Of a stretch of DNA of 41,146 bases, positions 24,758 to 32,567 are shown in pieces. Source of the DNA: an uncultured Chitinophagaceae bacterium (lineage in GTDB: Bacteria; Bacteroidota; Bacteroidia; Chitinophagales; Chitinophagaceae). The position numbers and the translations under genes are program-made. The notes below the pieces were generated by a model. It saw only the letters and a list, made by a program, of their open reading frames with translations. It was not told the DNA's origin and did not search any database. Each line of letters begins with the position of its first letter. Within the stretch, counting starts at the first letter, position 1. Where the stretch lies: contig CAISCV010000035.1 in NCBI GenBank assembly GCA_903883945.1, positions 1-41,146 on the forward strand. The letters run 5' to 3'.

Positions 24758-25363
24758 TCAAAATACATCCATAATATGACTTAAAAAGCTAAAGTTGTTT
24801 TCACCAGTTAAATAAAATTTTGCTGATGAATATTTATATGACTCTTGCGTTTTTGATAATGACCAATGCTTTGCTAATGGATTCGCATGTATATAGGCAA
24901 GTTTTTGAAAGGCTGTATCTTTATTTATTAGTTTAAATGCAAATGAATCCCTTTGCCAAAATTCATATTTCTTATTATCTGCGACAACAGAATATTTTTC
25001 AAGTCCTTTGGGATTATTATTTTGAAGCAATTGTTTAAAAGCGTGTGCAGTAAATTTTAGGAATGAAGCTCTTGGAATCTCTTTCCCATTCATTTCTAGT
25101 AGTTGCCAAATAATGTGTAAATGATTGGGCATAATAACAAAGGCATAAACAGATATTTTCCCTTTGTTATGTAGGAATGTTAATGAGTCTATTATTATGT
25201 TTTTATATGCATCATTTTCAAGTAAATAGCTCCAACCATTAATTGTAGCCGTAAAAAAGTATAAGCTACCTAACTCCATATAGGAATTTCTTTGTGACAG
25301 AATTGTATTTTCCATTAAACGAAAGTAACTATTTAATTGTGGGTACATAATGATTTTCCACAT
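24758..25363 (-). CDS. REP-associated tyrosine transposase (RAYT, Y1/HUH family)
   Basis: A 201-residue single-strand HUH-type transposase related to IS200/IS605 TnpA that is domesticated or semi-mobile with REP elements. YFFTATINGWSYLL (near 35-48) is the first core strand; VIMPNHLHIIW carries the HUH pair His81/His83. FAFKLINKDTAFQKLAYIHA(NP) holds the likely catalytic Tyr157, and ESYKYSSAKFYL is the usual C-terminal motif. It lies tightly between REP copies 4 (24730-24754) and 5 (25377-25401), which are inverted relative to each other; this is the RAYT-REP arrangement. An in-frame Met at residue 17 (25315) is an alternative start. The gene looks intact. Confidence 0.92.
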   Translation of the reverse strand: MWKIIMYPQLNSYFRLMENTILSQRNSYMELGSLYFFTATINGWSYLLENDAYKNIIIDSLTFLHNKGKISVYAFVIMPNHLHIIWQLLEMNGKEIPRASFLKFTAHAFKQLLQNNNPKGLEKYSVVADNKKYEFWQRDSFAFKLINKDTAFQKLAYIHANPLAKHWSLSKTQESYKYSSAKFYLTGENNFSFLSHIMDVF

Positions 25364-25376
25364 GATTTTCTCAAAA

Positions 25377-25401
25377 GTTTCGTGAGGACACGAACCTTGG
25401 C
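25377..25401 (-). repeat. REP hairpin, copy 5 (inverted)
   Basis: Inverted orientation: GTTTCGTG-AGGA-CACGAAC then CTTGGC, a perfect 6-bp stem with 4-nt loop. It lies 13 bp upstream of the transposase ATG (25363), so the promoter or leader of the transposase overlaps this hairpin; self-regulation is possible. Confidence 0.85.
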
Positions 25402-25415
25402 AGGAATCGTTCGTT

Positions 25416-25440
25416 ACCGTGGTTCGTGTCCTTTCGAAAC
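25416..25440 (+). repeat. REP hairpin, copy 6
   Basis: ACCGTGG head, TTCGTG-TCCT-TTCGAA, ending AC. Paired with inverted copy 5 it forms a compact REPIN-like doublet (25377-25440). Confidence 0.85.
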
Positions 25441-25444
25441 AACA

Positions 25445-25469
25445 ATTATTACTCTTTCATTACCACTTA
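25445..25469. repeat. 25-bp direct repeat, right copy
   Basis: Identical over 25 bp to 24600-24624. It ends 2 bp before the premature stop of the truncated glycosyltransferase (25472), so it marks the breakpoint where the gene was cut. Confidence 0.9.
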
Positions 25470-25471
25470 CT

Positions 25472-25717
25472 TCAATCATAGCCATCTGCTATTGCCATGT
25501 TAGCACCGCTATTTAATCTTTCGGCAATGCCTTTATTTTGCCCATCAGAAAAATATACAACCTTTGAATTGTCAAAATCATTGAAATCTATTGAAGCTGT
25601 CTGGTTTTCTGTGTTATCAAAAACATATACTTTTTCAACATAACTAATAAATGACAAAATGTTGGTCTTTACTTCTTCGCTAGGATTATATAAAATATTT
25701 ACGGCTGCTATTCTCAT
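25472..25717 (-). pseudogene. Truncated glycosyltransferase family 2 (N-terminal fragment, 81 aa)
   Basis: Only the first third of a GT2 rhamnosyltransferase-like enzyme remains. IAAVNILYNPSEEVKTNIL, VEKVYVFDNTENQ and NKGIAERLNSGANMAIADGY are in the expected order, and the frame ends right after GYD, where relatives continue with a Trp-leucine stretch and the DxD motif. The stop falls at the border of the 25-bp direct repeat and REP copy 6, so the 3' part was lost by insertion or recombination at the repeat. No remainder of the gene is seen elsewhere in the window. The fragment has no catalytic residues and is unlikely to be active. Confidence 0.85.
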
Positions 25718-26040
25718 ATCTGTATTTATTGGCTTTTAAAAATGACAACTTCTATACTTAATCTTTACTAGCAATATTTAATTAACGTTTGCATATTCAA
25801 GTATTTGAGCAAAAATAGTAGATAAACACATAAACCGACTCATTTGGGTGGTCGCTAAATAGAATTGCCTTCCTTTTCCCGATTTTTTACTGCACCATTA
25901 CTTAGCTGATAAACAACAACTGCATCTAAATGCTTCTCTATTCATTGGATATATTTTTACATGTATTAATGGATTATTGACCTATTTATTTTTTTATTCT
26001 TAGCTAAATTTTCAATTTTCGTATTGAGGGAAAAATAAAG
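25718..26040. other. 323-bp AT-rich intergenic region
   Basis: Divergent spacer between the truncated glycosyltransferase (minus) and the next glycosyltransferase (plus). It must hold the promoters for both. I see no coding fragment, repeat or exact TAnnTTTG element; AACGTTTGC near 25792 is a near match on the plus strand. Confidence 0.5.
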
Positions 26041-26907
26041 ATGAGCTCTATGCAGATATTACCACCTGAAATTACTGTTATTACTGCCATACATAATGGC
26101 TTGTCCATCAACAAGCTATTTTATGAGTATGTAAAGAAACATACACACTACCCACTTCAATTAATTATTATCGACAACCTTTCAACGGATGGCAGTCGTG
26201 AATTCTTTCAGCAACAAGGAGTTACCGTAATTGCTAATCCTGCCAATTACTCTTACCCTGTTTGTCAGAATATTGGCATCGATGCGGCTAAAGGAGATTA
26301 TTTGTTCTTTTTAAATAATGATATACTAGTAGGGCCGCAATGGGATAAGCGATTGATAGATACTGCCCAAAAGCATTCTTTAGATATACTATCGGCATCT
26401 AGATTGGAGAATATGGGAAATGCCAAACGAACCAAGTCCTTAGCAAGAAGATGGAAAAAAATTAAATATCCATTGTCAATATTTGGTTTTAATGATACCA
26501 CCCTAAGCCTAATGGTGAAATTAATGTATGGGAATTGGGAGCAGTTTTCGGAAACAATTTTCAAAGATAATGCCGACAAAGTAGTGGAAGGCATTGTGGG
26601 AGATAATGTTATGATGACCCGAAAAGCAATTCAATCCATTGGTCGCTGGGATGAACGATTGCAGTCTGCAGACTTTGACCTTTTTATGCGTTCTAAACAA
26701 AGGAGTATTCAAGTTAAGGATATTAAATCTTGTCATATTGCATTAGGTGTTTATATCCATCATTTTGGAAGAATGACCATTAAATATGGAAAGCACGTTC
26801 CTATACCATTTGCTGATAAAGACAATTTAATAGGACTTTCAGATAAATGGACTCAAGAAGAATTGGAAAGTTTTCATCCCAATAATGCCACTTTAAGATT
26901 AAAGTAA
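26041..26907 (+). CDS. Glycosyltransferase family 2
   Basis: 288 residues. ITVITAIHNGLSINKLFYEY, LIIIDNLSTDGSREFF, YPVCQNIGIDAAKGDYLFFL and NNDILVGPQWDKRLID are a standard GT2 core, with Asn-Asp-Ile in place of DxD as in many rhamnosyltransferase-like members. RWDERLQSADFDLFMRSK is the conserved acidic motif near the active site. It is followed 7 bp after the stop by a solitary REP hairpin, which may act as its 3' mRNA boundary. Met4 (ATG at 26050) is an alternative start. Confidence 0.92.
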   Translation: MSSMQILPPEITVITAIHNGLSINKLFYEYVKKHTHYPLQLIIIDNLSTDGSREFFQQQGVTVIANPANYSYPVCQNIGIDAAKGDYLFFLNNDILVGPQWDKRLIDTAQKHSLDILSASRLENMGNAKRTKSLARRWKKIKYPLSIFGFNDTTLSLMVKLMYGNWEQFSETIFKDNADKVVEGIVGDNVMMTRKAIQSIGRWDERLQSADFDLFMRSKQRSIQVKDIKSCHIALGVYIHHFGRMTIKYGKHVPIPFADKDNLIGLSDKWTQEELESFHPNNATLRLK

Positions 26908-26914
26908 ATTTATT

Positions 26915-26937
26915 GCCGTGGTTCGTGTCGTTTCGAA
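26915..26937 (+). repeat. REP hairpin, copy 7 (solitary)
   Basis: GCCGTGG head and stem TTCGTG-TCGT-TTCGAA. It is 1.5 kb from the rest of the array and directly behind the glycosyltransferase stop (26907), showing that the family has spread beyond the transposase. Confidence 0.85.
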
Positions 26938-26956
26938 GAACATAATATTTGCAATT

Positions 26957-27082
26957 TTATAAAATCAATTTCTTTCCAAATAATACATTCTTAATACCGA
27001 TAATCTCTTCAATATCATTCCAAAGAATTGGAATGCCATTTATTTTATAATTATCTCTTTGATCTGGTGTGGCTTTCGTAAC
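26957..27082 (-). pseudogene. Gene remnant, resembling C-terminus of a DUF2442 protein
   Basis: A 41-codon open stretch with no start codon, ending in TAA at 26957. It reads KATPDQRDNYKING, then IPILWNDIEEIIG and KNVLFGKK. The order (ATP.Q..NY..... W.D..E.I....L..G) resembles, from memory, the end of DUF2442 proteins, which often accompany DUF4160-type small proteins. An in-frame stop lies directly upstream (27083-27085). This is a decayed fragment, consistent with past rearrangement next to the REP. Confidence 0.45.
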
Positions 27083-27336
27083 TTATTCCCCTCTCAAGCG
27101 CATGACTCTTTCCTGTACTTGCAGTTACTAAACTTCGAATAGACACATGCTACCTAATATTTGAGAATAAGTAACAACAGGCACATGACCGAGTCATTCG
27201 CCAGGTTCCTGATTTCCGAACAATATCATACAATCTTTACCATTCCTGCGCTAGTTGGAGAAGCCAAATCCCAATGAAACATTTGCCATAAAATTATATT
27301 TGGAAGAGTTACTTTTGCCCACTATTTATTTAGCAC
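27083..27336. other. Remainder of the 429-bp gap before the LpxL-like gene
   Basis: No intact gene. The sequence has a higher GC and a different texture from its surroundings in 27090-27260, as expected of decayed mobile or accessory DNA. The plus-strand TAnnTTTG match at 27295-27302 is probably the promoter of the next gene. Confidence 0.4.
27295..27302 (+). promoter_or_regulatory. Bacteroidetes -7 promoter element for the acyltransferase gene
   Basis: TATATTTG matches TAnnTTTG; it ends 34 bp before the ATG at 27337. No -33 TTG at canonical distance. Confidence 0.4.
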
Positions 27337-28227
27337 ATGTATTATTTCGTTTATTTCATTTTGTATCTTTTTTCTTTATTGCCTTGGTTCATCATTTATG
27401 GGATTAGTGATTTCCTCTATTTAGTGATTTATCGTGTTTTTGGGTATCGAAAAAGGGTGGTAATGGATAATCTATTAACTGCATTTCCCGAAAAGACTGA
27501 AAAAGAAAGAACTAAGATTGCCAATGAGATGTATCATCAATTGATTGACACTTTTCTGGAAACTATCAAACTAATATCTATTTCAAAAGAAGAACTTAAC
27601 AAACGATTCGTTTGCAATTACGAAGTGGTCAATGACTTATTTGCTAGTGGTCAAAATGTGCAGTTGCATGGTGGTCATTTTTTCAATTGGGAATATGTCA
27701 ATCTTGCTTATTGTGCTAACCTGAATTACCCATTTATCGGTGTATATCAGCCAATGTCCAATAAGATTATGGAAAAGATTATGTATAAGATGAGAGCAAA
27801 GTTTGGCACCCATCTAATAGCAGTAAATAATTTCAATAGAGGATTTATTAAGCTTTCACGTGGTCGTTATGTACTAACACTAGGTGGGGATCAGAATTCT
27901 AGTAACATGGAAAACTCCTATTGGATTCCATTTTTTGGAAAGATGGCTCCCTTTGTTACTGGACCAGAACGGATGTCGGTTGCAAAAGATACAGCTATCG
28001 TATTTTCTACTACTTATAGAATTAAAAGAGGCTATTATCGTTCGGAATTGAGTTTGTATACCACCCAACCAAAGACTTTGCCTAAAGGAGAAATAACTAT
28101 TGCATTTAGAAACTTTCTGGAAAGTCAGATTCAAAAACGCCCATCCAACTATTTATGGACTCACAAGCGTTGGAAACGTCCTTATGATGCAGAAAAGTAT
28201 AAGGAAAATACTTTGGAAACCATTTAA
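27337..28227 (+). CDS. Lysophospholipid/lipid A acyltransferase, LpxL/HtrB-like
   Basis: 296 residues. Adds a secondary acyl chain to lipid A or a related aminolipid at the inner membrane. An N-terminal hydrophobic anchor (residues 1-35) precedes MDNLLTAFPEKTEKE. The catalytic HX4E motif is His114 to Glu119 in GGHFFNWE; GDQNSSNMENSYWIPFFGKM and GPERMSVAKDTAIVF follow, as in the family. The length suits LpxL-like enzymes of Bacteroidetes. It closes the glycan island, and its role fits LPS assembly. No downstream gene is close: the 21-bp repeat array follows. Confidence 0.93.
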   Translation: MYYFVYFILYLFSLLPWFIIYGISDFLYLVIYRVFGYRKRVVMDNLLTAFPEKTEKERTKIANEMYHQLIDTFLETIKLISISKEELNKRFVCNYEVVNDLFASGQNVQLHGGHFFNWEYVNLAYCANLNYPFIGVYQPMSNKIMEKIMYKMRAKFGTHLIAVNNFNRGFIKLSRGRYVLTLGGDQNSSNMENSYWIPFFGKMAPFVTGPERMSVAKDTAIVFSTTYRIKRGYYRSELSLYTTQPKTLPKGEITIAFRNFLESQIQKRPSNYLWTHKRWKRPYDAEKYKENTLETI

Positions 28228-28302
28228 AATAAATATATCGATACCATAATTCGTCTCCTCCTAAAACTAGCTTAGTACATGTCATACTAAGGTTAAATAA
28301 AA

Positions 28303-28533
28303 GCATATTATACACAGTATGTGGCGTATTATACATAGTACGTGCCGTATTAAACTTAGTACGTGGCATATTATACACAGTATGCTACATATTAAACTCA
28401 GTATGTAACCTATTATACACAGTATGCTACGTATTAAACTTAGTATGTAACCTATTATACATAGTACGTAGCGTATTATACACAGTATGTGACGTATTAA
28501 ACTTAGTACGTAACGTATTATACGTAGTATGTG
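28303..28533. repeat. Eleven tandem copies of a 21-bp repeat
   Basis: Exactly eleven head-to-tail units of 21 bp, no indels, 231 bp in all. Two unit types are mixed: A with core TATTATACACAGTATG (or close variants) and B with core TATTAAACTTAGTACG, in the order A A B A B A B A A B A. Every unit keeps AGTAYGT near its end. A 21-bp period equals two helical turns, so each unit presents the same DNA face. There are no spacers, so it is not a CRISPR. It lies between the acyltransferase stop (28227) and the next gene (28711). Confidence 0.95.
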
Positions 28534-28710
28534 GTAATTTATGCTTAATTAAGGTCTTTTTTACAGTGCTTTTCGGGCGGCCTATATAAAAATCAAAATA
28601 ATACAATTGTCACAACGGTTTGTTAAAATTTAAAATTCTTGTTCGAATACCCTATTAATAGCTTCCCTTTACACAAATGCTAAATCAAGCATCTAAATAA
28701 AACGAAAGTT
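28534..28710. other. Intergenic remainder between the 21-bp array and the next gene
   Basis: AT-rich, with no coding fragment. It presumably holds the promoter of the gene at 28711; no exact TAnnTTTG was found. Confidence 0.4.
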
Positions 28711-29376
28711 ATGAAAAATTCAGTTAATGTACCCACCAAGCCAGTTGAATTTGATGTCTATCAAAAAAGCGCAGAACCTATTATGGAAGCAAAAGCAACC
28801 GCCTATGCCATTCTCCCCGCAGCAATAACTGCCATCATTCTCATAAAAGCAAAGTGGGACGGATTGGTAGCTATTTGTGATAGCGGCAATACAAAAGGAC
28901 CCGGTGCCACGGCCAATAGAAACAAATATTTGCCTACCTATAGAAATGCAATATTAAGTATACTGAACTTGTATCTGGTAGACAATGACAACGTAACAGC
29001 TGCCGATAAACTTGCTTTTAATATTCACACCCCCTCGGGGTCAAAGACTTCTATTCCTGCACCCACTAGTACGGTGCATGGCATCGTATCTTATATGGAG
29101 CCACTAGCTCAATATTTTGATTTTGTAGATACCGTTTCCGGGAAAAAAGGAAAACCCGCAGGCGTCGCTTTCGTAGAGTTGAGGTATGTAGTAAGTACGG
29201 TACCGCCGGCATCGGTGGATGACTGCCCTTTGAGTATTTTTGTTTGTAGAAGCAATATAAAAGCATTGTTTGTTAGCAGCGAAGTAGGCAAAAAGGCGTA
29301 CTATTTTGGTAGATATATCAATAGAAACGGTAAAGTGGGTCCTTGGTGTGCTATGTTTAGTGCCACCATTATTTAG
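28711..29376 (+). CDS. Hypothetical protein with helical N-terminal domain and fibronectin-like C-terminus
   Basis: 221 residues, no signal peptide. The first half is helical with LPAAITAIILIKAKWDGLVA and KYLPTYRNAILSILNLYLVD. The second half (GKKGKPAGVAFVELRYVVST; KKAYYFGRYINRNGKVGPWC) has the spacing of a fibronectin/Ig-like sandwich (Tyr-x-x-Arg-Tyr-x-N-x-x-G-x-x-GPWS-like). Similar proteins occur in Bacteroidetes without known function. No operon partner; the upstream array may belong to its control region. Confidence 0.75.
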   Translation: MKNSVNVPTKPVEFDVYQKSAEPIMEAKATAYAILPAAITAIILIKAKWDGLVAICDSGNTKGPGATANRNKYLPTYRNAILSILNLYLVDNDNVTAADKLAFNIHTPSGSKTSIPAPTSTVHGIVSYMEPLAQYFDFVDTVSGKKGKPAGVAFVELRYVVSTVPPASVDDCPLSIFVCRSNIKALFVSSEVGKKAYYFGRYINRNGKVGPWCAMFSATII

Positions 29377-29500
29377 TGATTTACTGGAGGTAATAGTTGT
29401 GGAAAAACAGAAAATGTACAGTTTGCAAACTGTTTTGTATTGCCTGCCTGCTATTGCAACAAAGCATTAGTTTGAAATGAAAAGGACTGACACTAAAAGA

Positions 29501-30199
29501 TTACCCAATTAAAGAATTTACTTGGTAATTTTCATCGGGATAATACATATAAAAGCACGAGCCTTCTTTAATATAACTTATTATTTGTTGGCAAAACTCC
29601 TCCGGAACAGCAGGGCATCCTTGGCTACGCCCCAAACGACCACATTGTTTTATAAATGTTTCACTTACATAAGGAGCACCATGTATTACTATTCCTCTCT
29701 GTTCTGCTTCATCGTTAATGCCTTTTTCTATACCCCTAAGTCGCATAGATAATCCATGATTGCCTTGGTAGGTATTGCCTGTGATATAAAAACCAAGGCT
29801 TGATTTAAAAGAATTTTCTTTATTGCCAAAATTCGTGGCAAATTCTTCCCCCGAATTTCGGCCATGTGCAACATAGGTATTTATTAATACTATTTTTTTG
29901 TCCATGTCTATCACATATAGTCTTTTTGTATTGGAGGATTGAGAAAAGTCGACTACGGAAAGTATGCTTGAATTGGATATTAATTTTTGTGTAGATAACA
30001 GATTCCAGCCTGCTACTGCTTTATCAAAAACTACTTCTTTAAGCCCAATCTCTAATAGGTGCAACTGCTTGTATAAACGCTCTTTTCCGAATGTTACTGT
30101 TATTTTATCTTTCTTTGGCTTAGGAAAACCAGGAAAAGAAAAAAATAGTAATATGAGGGGAAGGGTAAGAAATCTTTTTTTTAGAGATAAATATTTCAT
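29501..30199 (-). CDS. Murein L,D-transpeptidase catalytic-domain protein (YkuD_2-like), exported
   Basis: 232 residues; a signal peptide spans about residues 8-26 (RFLTLPLILLFFSFPGFP). The catalytic region has YVIDMDKKIVLINTYVAHG, then GIVIHGAPYVSE (His173, Gly174) and GRSQGCPAVPEEF with nucleophile Cys195. This matches the L,D-transpeptidase catalytic domain family (PF13645 as I recall) rather than the standard YkuD. It cross-links or modifies peptidoglycan or attaches proteins to it in the periplasm. It follows pfkB on the same strand after 14 bp, so readthrough is likely. Confidence 0.9.
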   Translation of the reverse strand: MKYLSLKKRFLTLPLILLFFSFPGFPKPKKDKITVTFGKERLYKQLHLLEIGLKEVVFDKAVAGWNLLSTQKLISNSSILSVVDFSQSSNTKRLYVIDMDKKIVLINTYVAHGRNSGEEFATNFGNKENSFKSSLGFYITGNTYQGNHGLSMRLRGIEKGINDEAEQRGIVIHGAPYVSETFIKQCGRLGRSQGCPAVPEEFCQQIISYIKEGSCFYMYYPDENYQVNSLIG

Positions 30200-30213
30200 G
30201 GGTATTATTTTAA

Positions 30214-31146
30214 CTATTGTATTTTTTGCAGGTATGTATATAATCGTGCCACGTCTTCTTTACTACACAATGCAGTTCCTGCGTTTAAAGTAGCTGCAGT
30301 GCCACAAGCAATTCCCAGCTTAAGTATATCTTTCCAGCTATGTCCTTTAGTTATTCCCAATACTAATCCTGCAACCATGCTGTCCCCCGCACCAACGGTA
30401 CTTTTTACTTCTACATCAGGTGAAAGCAGATGTATTGCCTCTTCTTTCGTTACCAGCATTGCCCCTTTTGCACCCAAAGAAACAACGACTACACTACAAC
30501 AACCGTCCATTATAATGTTTCTTGCAGCTAGAACAATTTCATCATCTTTCAATTTATCTACACCACAGAGAAAACTTAACTCTTCCAAATTAGGTTTAAT
30601 CAGAAATACACCCTCGTGTACGGCATTTTTTAAAGCCTCTCCTGATGTATCAATTATTAGTTTTGCTCCTTTATTTTGAACGATGGCAGCCATCTTTGCG
30701 AAGAAATCTAATGGCACACCAGGCGGAAGACTTCCACTAGCAACTACAAAATCGAATCCTGTATTGTTTTGAAGAAAAAGAAGTGGTTGTTGCCATTCCT
30801 CCTCTGTTAATGTGGGACCTTGCATTCCAAATCTATATTGATCATTGGTTGTATTATCTATAACAATCAGATTCTCTCGCGTATTCTGGGCAATTTTAAA
30901 ATCAATAGACGCTATGTCTGTTTCATTCATCATCTTTTTAAACTCTGCACCAATATAACCACCACACATATACAAAGCCAATGATTCGCAACCTAGATGA
31001 TCTAGCGCTCGCGATACGTTTATGCCTCCACCTCCAGGTTCGAGGGAAGGTGTACTACATTGTAATTTCATTTCTGGCAAAATGGCTTGTACTGTTGTGC
31101 CTTTATCTAAAGAGGGGTTTAGCGTAATCGTAATTATTTTCTGCAT
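30214..31146 (-). CDS. pfkB: 6-phosphofructokinase, PfkB family
   Basis: Phosphorylates fructose 6-phosphate to fructose 1,6-bisphosphate with ATP. It has 310 residues from the ATG at 31146. The N-terminus IITITLNPSLDKGTTV, EPGGGGINVSRALDHLG (PfkB signature 1), ASGSLPPGVP and STVGAGDSMVAGLVLG (signature 2, catalytic Asp) closely follow the E. coli PfkB pattern, as do the terminal GTALCSKEDVARLYTYL. Other PfkB-family hexose kinases (tagatose 6-phosphate, 1-phosphofructokinase) remain possible. An in-frame ATG at 31233 would add 29 residues that do not fit the family. It is divergent from the aldolase gene across 213 bp, consistent with shared regulation of glycolysis. Confidence 0.92.
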   Translation of the reverse strand: MQKIITITLNPSLDKGTTVQAILPEMKLQCSTPSLEPGGGGINVSRALDHLGCESLALYMCGGYIGAEFKKMMNETDIASIDFKIAQNTRENLIVIDNTTNDQYRFGMQGPTLTEEEWQQPLLFLQNNTGFDFVVASGSLPPGVPLDFFAKMAAIVQNKGAKLIIDTSGEALKNAVHEGVFLIKPNLEELSFLCGVDKLKDDEIVLAARNIIMDGCCSVVVVSLGAKGAMLVTKEEAIHLLSPDVEVKSTVGAGDSMVAGLVLGITKGHSWKDILKLGIACGTAATLNAGTALCSKEDVARLYTYLQKIQ

Positions 31147-31359
31147 TACAGGGTAAATTAATTTTGGTAAAGATAGGTTTAGGCCATCCTTAAAATAGAG
31201 TTGCAGATTAGGATAAACCCCATTTCTGCTCATGTGCTAAAGTTGAATAGTATAAATATTGAAATCTTACAAACATTACATTCTATTATACAACATTTTG
31301 GGTGATGTGATCATACACCTTTGCTGTCAATGAAAACAATACATTTTTAAACATATAAA

Positions 31360-32382
31360 ATGGACTTACAAAAGGTTATTAAAACAGCGAAAGCTCTGGT
31401 TGCGGATAATAAAGGTCTTCTAGCAATGGATGAAAGTATCCATAGTTGTAACAAAAGGTTTGCATTATTGGGTATTCCAGAGACAGTAGAAGCCCGCCGA
31501 GCATATAGAGAATTGATTATAACGACTCCTAATTTGAGCGAGTTTATTAGTGGCTTAATCCTTTGTGATGAAACATTCAGACAGTCGAAGCGTGATGGTA
31601 CTCCTTTTATTAAAGTCATCGAAGATGCAGGTATTATTATCGGTATTAAAGTAGATGCAGGTGAGGTAGACTTTGAAGGTCACCCAGGAGAAAAGATAGC
31701 TATTGGGTTAGATGGATTATCAGAACGGTTAGCAGAATATGCTGGTATGGGCGCCCGTTTTGCCAAATGGCGTGGTGAAATAATTATAGGAAAAGATATT
31801 CCTAGTAAAGATTGTATTGATGCGAATGCTAAGTCATTAGCTAAATATGCAGCATTATGTCAAGAAGCAGGATTGGTTCCAATTGTTGAACCAGAAGTTA
31901 TAATGGATGGTAAACACCCCCTCTGTCGTTGTCTTGAGGTTACGAAAGAAGTTCTTCTTTCGGTTTTCAATCAACTACAGTTACACAATGTTGCATTGGA
32001 GGGAATCCTCTTAAAGCCTAATATGATATTACCTGGATTGAATTGTGCTATTCAAGAAAGCGTAGAAGAAGTAGCAGATGCAACAGTCCGCTTTTTATTA
32101 AAATCAGTGCCCCTAACAGTTCCTGGTATTGCTTTTTTGTCGGGAGGACAGCCTTATCAACTAGCTACTGAGCACCTGAATGCAATGAATGCACAATTTA
32201 AAGACAAATTGCCGTGGGCATTAACTTTTTCATTTTCTCGAGCTATTCAGCAACCTGTATTGGAATTGTGGAAAGGGAATAAAAACAATGTAGAGAAAGC
32301 CCAAGCAGCATTATTTCACCGTTCAAAATGTAACTATGCTGCTTGTCGTGGTGAGTACGATATAACAATGGAGTATTCGTAA
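31360..32382 (+). CDS. Class I fructose-bisphosphate aldolase
   Basis: Cleaves fructose 1,6-bisphosphate to dihydroxyacetone phosphate and glyceraldehyde 3-phosphate by Schiff-base chemistry. It has 340 residues. GLLAMDESIHSCNKRF (Asp24, replacing the usual LAADEST), FAKWRGE (Lys136), IVEPEV (Glu177, Glu179) and GILLKPNMILPG (Schiff-base Lys219) are all in place, as is the phosphate loop FLSGGQ. It is the metazoan/plant-like class I type, found in a minority of bacteria. It pairs functionally with pfkB, which diverges from it. Confidence 0.95.
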   Translation: MDLQKVIKTAKALVADNKGLLAMDESIHSCNKRFALLGIPETVEARRAYRELIITTPNLSEFISGLILCDETFRQSKRDGTPFIKVIEDAGIIIGIKVDAGEVDFEGHPGEKIAIGLDGLSERLAEYAGMGARFAKWRGEIIIGKDIPSKDCIDANAKSLAKYAALCQEAGLVPIVEPEVIMDGKHPLCRCLEVTKEVLLSVFNQLQLHNVALEGILLKPNMILPGLNCAIQESVEEVADATVRFLLKSVPLTVPGIAFLSGGQPYQLATEHLNAMNAQFKDKLPWALTFSFSRAIQQPVLELWKGNKNNVEKAQAALFHRSKCNYAACRGEYDITMEYS

Positions 32383-32567
32383 ATGATAGCATTAATAAAT
32401 ATTTAGTTATGTAGATGATGAAGGTGTCAGGTGTAACTTGTCAAAACCGATGTAAGGATGATATTTTCTATATTAAATCGCATTCAGCAAGTTCCGCCCG
32501 ACACAATCATTATAACATAGTTTGTCTTACCTTTTTTCTTCTGACATTCAGGCTTAAGTAACAAGAA

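Noticed and set aside
27083-27260. Possible second gene remnant on the minus strand
   Set aside because: Short open stretches such as HWDLASPTSAGMVKI are present but match no family I recognise.
28106-28378. Minus-strand 90-codon open frame with a periodic MYN-x-PxT pattern
   Set aside because: The periodicity is a by-product of 21-bp repeats (7 codons per unit); it overlaps the acyltransferase gene and lacks any family resemblance.
28303-28533. The repeat array as a CRISPR
   Set aside because: Units are directly adjacent with no spacers, and no cas gene is in the window.
31147-31233. Upstream ATG adding 29 residues to PfkB
   Set aside because: The added residues do not resemble the family, and the ATG at 31146 matches the normal PfkB N-terminus.
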